Positions 61,276 through 64,000 of a DNA stretch of 64,000 nt are shown piece after piece (the stretch's first letter is position 1; every line of letters starts with the position of its first letter). Both the position numbers and the translations under genes were made by a program. The notes below the pieces were generated by a model that saw only the letters and a program-made list of their open reading frames with translations, did not search any database and was not told the DNA's origin. The DNA lies in NCBI RefSeq assembly GCF_001686985.1, contig NZ_CP015318.1, positions 5,578,001-5,642,000 on the forward strand, in the 5' to 3' direction. Origin of the DNA: Mesorhizobium amorphae CCNWGS0123 (GTDB lineage Bacteria > Pseudomonadota > Alphaproteobacteria > Rhizobiales > Rhizobiaceae).

Positions 61276-62044
61276 TGATCGGCACCACATGCTGCGGCTC
61301 GGGATAGGCACCGGTCTGCACGTCGGAGATGAACTCGCGGTAGGCGGCAATGCGCTCACGTTGCAGCCGCTCAAACTCGGCGGCGAAGTTGCGGTAGGTC
61401 TTGGCGTGGCGCGGCTTGTGGCCAGCGGTGTGGCCGAGCACGTCCTCGCTGAACAGGTATTGCGCGTCGGCATGCGGACCCGCGCCCATGCCAAGCATGA
61501 TCATCGGTGTATTCGCGGTGATCAGTTCGCCGATCCGGTCAGGCACCACCTCCAGCTCGGCACCGAAGCAGCCGATGGCCTCCAGGCGCTTCACGTGATC
61601 CCAAACCGCACGCGCGCCCTCGGCCGTCCTGCCGACGGCCTTGAACCCACCGGTCCAGGTGCATTGCGAAGGGATCAGCCCGACATGGGCGACGATCGGC
61701 ACGGCGTTGTCGCAGAGTGCCTTCTGGATATCGAGCGAGGCGGCGCAGTAGAAGCAGTCGCCGCCGATGCGCATGAAGTGGTAGGCGGTTTTCAGATAAT
61801 CCTCTGACGTGACCAGATTGCCGGCGGGGCCGTAGGGCAGCCCGACCTGGACGAAGCAGCGGCCGGCCGCCTCGCGCATCTCCGGCGTGAAGAAACGGCC
61901 TTCGATCGAGAGCATGCCGACGCCGGCCGCATCCGCCGCCGCGGCCTCTTCGAGCGCGGTGACGTAGAGCATCGAGATCTTTTGTCCGCGCGCTTTCATG
62001 GCGCGAATGTCGGCGACGGTGGGGCGGGTGTTCTTGCTGACCAT
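61232..62044 (-). CDS. PanB-like (ketopantoate hydroxymethyltransferase family) protein
   Basis: Protein of 270 residues from ATG 62044. The C-terminal half follows PanB closely (GGFKAVGRTAEGARAV, LEVVPDRIGELIT, MGAGPHADAQYLFSEDVLG). Of the PanB active-site residues, only the late Glu (E165) is kept. The metal and acid positions read SIEG (D to E), VGLPY (D to G) and CAAS (E to A). It is therefore probably not a true pantothenate enzyme but a relative with another substrate, perhaps a PEP-mutase-like lyase. It is the last gene of the moc-type operon. Confidence 0.82.
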   Translation of the reverse strand: MVSKNTRPTVADIRAMKARGQKISMLYVTALEEAAAADAAGVGMLSIEGRFFTPEMREAAGRCFVQVGLPYGPAGNLVTSEDYLKTAYHFMRIGGDCFYCAASLDIQKALCDNAVPIVAHVGLIPSQCTWTGGFKAVGRTAEGARAVWDHVKRLEAIGCFGAELEVVPDRIGELITANTPMIMLGMGAGPHADAQYLFSEDVLGHTAGHKPRHAKTYRNFAAEFERLQRERIAAYREFISDVQTGAYPEPQHVVPITDEEFSSFRSALGL

Positions 62045-62055
62045 TTCTGTTTCCC

Positions 62056-62838
62056 TCAAATGGTGAAAGCTTCTCGAAAGGCCTCGAGCGCGGCCTCGGG
62101 ATCGCCGGAGGCAAACGCCTCCATGCCAACCGGCCCCCGGTAGCCCATGTCCTTCAGCGCACGGGCGATGCCCTTGTAGTTGATCTCGCCGGTGCCGGGC
62201 TCCATTCGTCCAGGCACGTCGGCCACCTGGACCTCGCCGATCCACGGCAGGCAGGCCCGGCAGAGCTCGATCAAATTCCCCTCGCCGATCTGCGCATGGT
62301 AGAGATCGAGGTTGAGGCGGAGCCCCGGCCGGTTCACGCTGGAAACCAGCGCAAGCGTGTCCTCGGCGCGCGCGAACGGCACGCCGGGATGATCGACCGG
62401 CAGGTTCAAATTCTCCAGCGTGAAGGTCACGCCCTCCGCCTCGGCAAGGTCGGCCACGCGGTTGAGCGTGTCGCGCGCCTTGAGCCACATCGCACCAGTG
62501 ACGGTCCCGCAAGGCGTGACCGGCAGGCCGCCCTCGCCCAGTCCCGTCCCGTGTAGATTGAGCCGCGCCACGCCGAGGCGCTTCCCGACGTCCGCCGTTT
62601 CCTTCGCCGTCTTCAAAAGTTCTGCGGCACCCTCGTCATCGGCAAGCCGGCCCCGCAGATAGCCGTTCATGATCGAGAAGGTGGCGCCGGATTTCTCCAG
62701 CATTGCGAGGTCATGCTCAGGCCAGTTCCAGAGGCCGACCTGAAAACCCATTTCGGTCAGGCGCTTGACGCGGAATTCCATCGGCCGGTCGCGCCACAGC
62801 ATCTCGGCACAGGCCGCAAGGGTGAAGGTGTCGGACAT
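62056..62838 (-). CDS. Hydroxypyruvate-isomerase-like TIM-barrel protein
   Basis: Sugar-isomerase TIM barrel of 260 residues. Metal and active-site marks are visible: FTLENLNLPVDHPG (Glu), LNLDLYHAQIGEGN, VQVADVPGRMEPGTGEINY and GMEAFASGD (Glu). The hyi-type family isomerises hydroxypyruvate, tartronate semialdehyde or inosose-derived sugars. It is 11 bases upstream of the PanB-like gene and one base after the ferredoxin stop, so it is in the same operon. Confidence 0.9.
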   Translation of the reverse strand: MSDTFTLAACAEMLWRDRPMEFRVKRLTEMGFQVGLWNWPEHDLAMLEKSGATFSIMNGYLRGRLADDEGAAELLKTAKETADVGKRLGVARLNLHGTGLGEGGLPVTPCGTVTGAMWLKARDTLNRVADLAEAEGVTFTLENLNLPVDHPGVPFARAEDTLALVSSVNRPGLRLNLDLYHAQIGEGNLIELCRACLPWIGEVQVADVPGRMEPGTGEINYKGIARALKDMGYRGPVGMEAFASGDPEAALEAFREAFTI

Positions 62839-62839
62839 G

Positions 62840-63151
62840 TCAGACCTCGATGTACACGCGGCCGTCTTCGACCTTTGTCTTGTAGGCTTTGAGATTCACG
62901 CAGACTGGCGCGCGCACCGCTTCGCCGGTCCGGTAATCGAAGACGCCGTTGTGCTTCGGGCATTCGATCCTGTATTCCATGACCAGCCCGTCGCTCAGAT
63001 GCACCTTCTCATGCGTGCACAGGCCGTCGGTACAGAAGAACGCATCGTCGGGACTCCGATAGATGGCGAATGTCCGGCCTTCGTGATCGAAGCGGATTAC
63101 GTCCTCTTCATCGATATCATCCGTCGCACATGCATCAATCCACTTTGCCAT
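62840..63151 (-). CDS. MocE-type Rieske 2Fe-2S ferredoxin
   Basis: Rieske ferredoxin of 103 residues. Cluster ligands are Cys45-x-His47 and Cys64-x2-His67 (GLCTHEK and IECPKHNGVFD). The sequence matches the MocE family first described in Sinorhizobium rhizopine (methyl-inosamine) catabolism, where it is thought to feed electrons to an oxygenase (MocD). No oxygenase or reductase partner is inside this window. It is followed one base later by the hyi-like gene. Confidence 0.9.
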   Translation of the reverse strand: MAKWIDACATDDIDEEDVIRFDHEGRTFAIYRSPDDAFFCTDGLCTHEKVHLSDGLVMEYRIECPKHNGVFDYRTGEAVRAPVCVNLKAYKTKVEDGRVYIEV

Positions 63152-63261
63152 TGTCTTCCTGCAGCCTGGTCCTCGGTTGGTCGAAAAGTCGGCCGGCGGA
63201 ACACATGTCCGCCGGCCGCCCCGGGAGGGAAGATGCCCGTGTGGAAGGCATCCTCACTGGG

Positions 63262-64000
63262 TTACGCATGTGCTCCGTCGCGCGGCGCATCGTTGGTCGC
63301 CGAGAAGCTCTCGATCTCGGCTTCGAGTTCGGCCATCTGTTCGCCACCGGCCATCAGGTCGGTGATCGCCTCGCGGCTCTTCTCACCCTTGCGGAAATCG
63401 GCGGCCTTGGAGCCTCTGATGAGGACGGCGAAGTGGTCGCCGACTGTCAGCGCATGGACGACGTTGTGAGTGATGAAGATGACCGCAATGCCCTTGCGGC
63501 GCGCCTGCAGGACGATGCGCAGGACGTGCGCCGCCTCCTTGACGCCGAGCGCGGCTGTCGGCTCGTCGAGGATCAGCACGCTGGCGCCGAAATGGACGGC
63601 ACGGGCGATGGCCAGCGCCTGACGCTCGCCCCCGGACAGTCCGCCGACGAGGCGATCGCCGTCGTCGATGCGGGTGATGCCGAGCTGGCGCATCTCGGTG
63701 ACGGCGATCTCATTGGCCCGTTTGCGGTCGTAGATGGTGAGCGGCCCCCAGCGCCGTGTCGGCTCGGCGCCGACGAAGAAGGAGCGGCCGATGCTCATCA
63801 GCGGGAACGTCCCGCCGAACTGGTGGACCGTCGCGATGCCATGATCGCTAGCGTCGCGCGGACTGCCGAATTCGACGGATTTGCCGTCCATTTCCATCCT
63901 GCCCGACGTCGGCTTGTGGACGCCGGAGAGGATCTTGATCAGCGTGGATTTTCCCGCGCCATTGTCGCCGAGCAGGCACAGAACTTCGCCTCTGTTGACC
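63262..64000 (-). CDS. Sugar ABC transporter ATP-binding protein, partial
   Basis: C-terminal part of an ABC ATPase whose N-terminus lies beyond the right edge. Walker A (LGDNGAGKSTLIKIL) is read just left of 64000. The signature LSGGERQALAIARAV, Walker B ASVLILDEPTAAL and the H-loop VIFITHNVVHAL follow. It has a single ABC domain by its end, so it is like the short sugar-importer ATPases (for example FrcA/MocB-associated type). The next gene on the same strand is the MocE ferredoxin, 110 bases downstream. Confidence 0.9.
   Translation of the reverse strand, partial: VNRGEVLCLLGDNGAGKSTLIKILSGVHKPTSGRMEMDGKSVEFGSPRDASDHGIATVHQFGGTFPLMSIGRSFFVGAEPTRRWGPLTIYDRKRANEIAVTEMRQLGITRIDDGDRLVGGLSGGERQALAIARAVHFGASVLILDEPTAALGVKEAAHVLRIVLQARRKGIAVIFITHNVVHALTVGDHFAVLIRGSKAADFRKGEKSREAITDLMAGGEQMAELEAEIESFSATNDAPRDGAHA

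Noticed and set aside
61232..62044. Pantothenate-synthesis panB
   Set aside because: The gene is in a catabolic operon and lacks three of the acidic residues of true PanB, so the panB symbol was not used.

Overview
The window looks like a chromosomal segment from a Mesorhizobium-type alphaproteobacterium (Rhizobiales/Hyphomicrobiales). The evidence is high GC with strong third-position GC bias, Rhizobiales-typical families (BA14K, DUF1127, SemiSWEET, MocE-type ferredoxin, extensin-like C-terminal proteins), rhizobial mosaic palindromes at 3921-3991 and 35530-35717, and a UvrB with long terminal extensions. This taxonomic call is inference from gene content. I see no tRNA, rRNA, CRISPR array, transposase or phage gene.

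Left third (1-24 kb). A LysE exporter is followed by an overlapping LPS inner-core operon (hldD-waaF-waaC), greA, a TPR protein, DUF3775, and two extensin-like proteins with M15-like zinc motifs. Next come an LssY-domain protein, a CNNM/HlyC-type CBS protein and a glycoamylase-like protein. Two HxlR regulators each lie divergent from an oxidoreductase, with dyad operators between. After a thioesterase and a small NTF2/ADH/WYL-regulator group comes a catabolic operon with 4-base stop/start overlaps (GMC oxidoreductase, enolase-superfamily dehydratase, 3-hydroxyisobutyrate-dehydrogenase-like). A diacylglycerol-kinase-like lipid kinase sits next to an unexplained hairpin-rich region ending in a strong rho-independent terminator (23180-23214).

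Middle (24-42 kb). Mostly small envelope or unknown proteins, then CapA, an exported unknown, uvrB, and an ABC-F ATPase preceded by a possible leader peptide. These are followed by DUF1127, VOC and DUF1428 proteins, a TPR-sulfotransferase, a two-Kazal-domain lipoprotein, two paralogous cold-shock genes sharing a 5'-leader motif, BA14K, a metallo-beta-lactamase-fold hydrolase and ilvE.

Right third (42-64 kb). A MarR/response regulator/histidine kinase operon, a GT4 glycosyltransferase, csaA, YbjN-like and UbiK-like proteins, and an orphan BrnA-like protein precede lgt-MidA-pgeF-M24 peptidase-like, a lipoprotein, prs and a Bug-type binding protein. From 55 kb the region is accessory. An AraC/fsr divergent pair is followed by a block of about 3.5 kb (cytosolic-looking binding protein, YcaC-like hydrolase, NTF2 protein, AraC regulator). 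That block is bracketed by two diverged direct copies of the fsr 3' end plus the 3' end of a PanB-like gene, the mark of a recombination or insertion event. Beyond it lies an operon running leftwards from the right edge: sugar ABC ATPase, MocE-type Rieske ferredoxin, hydroxypyruvate-isomerase-like protein and a PanB-like protein lacking three of the family's metal/acid residues. This resembles part of a rhizopine/inositol-type catabolic system and is the most interesting part of the window.
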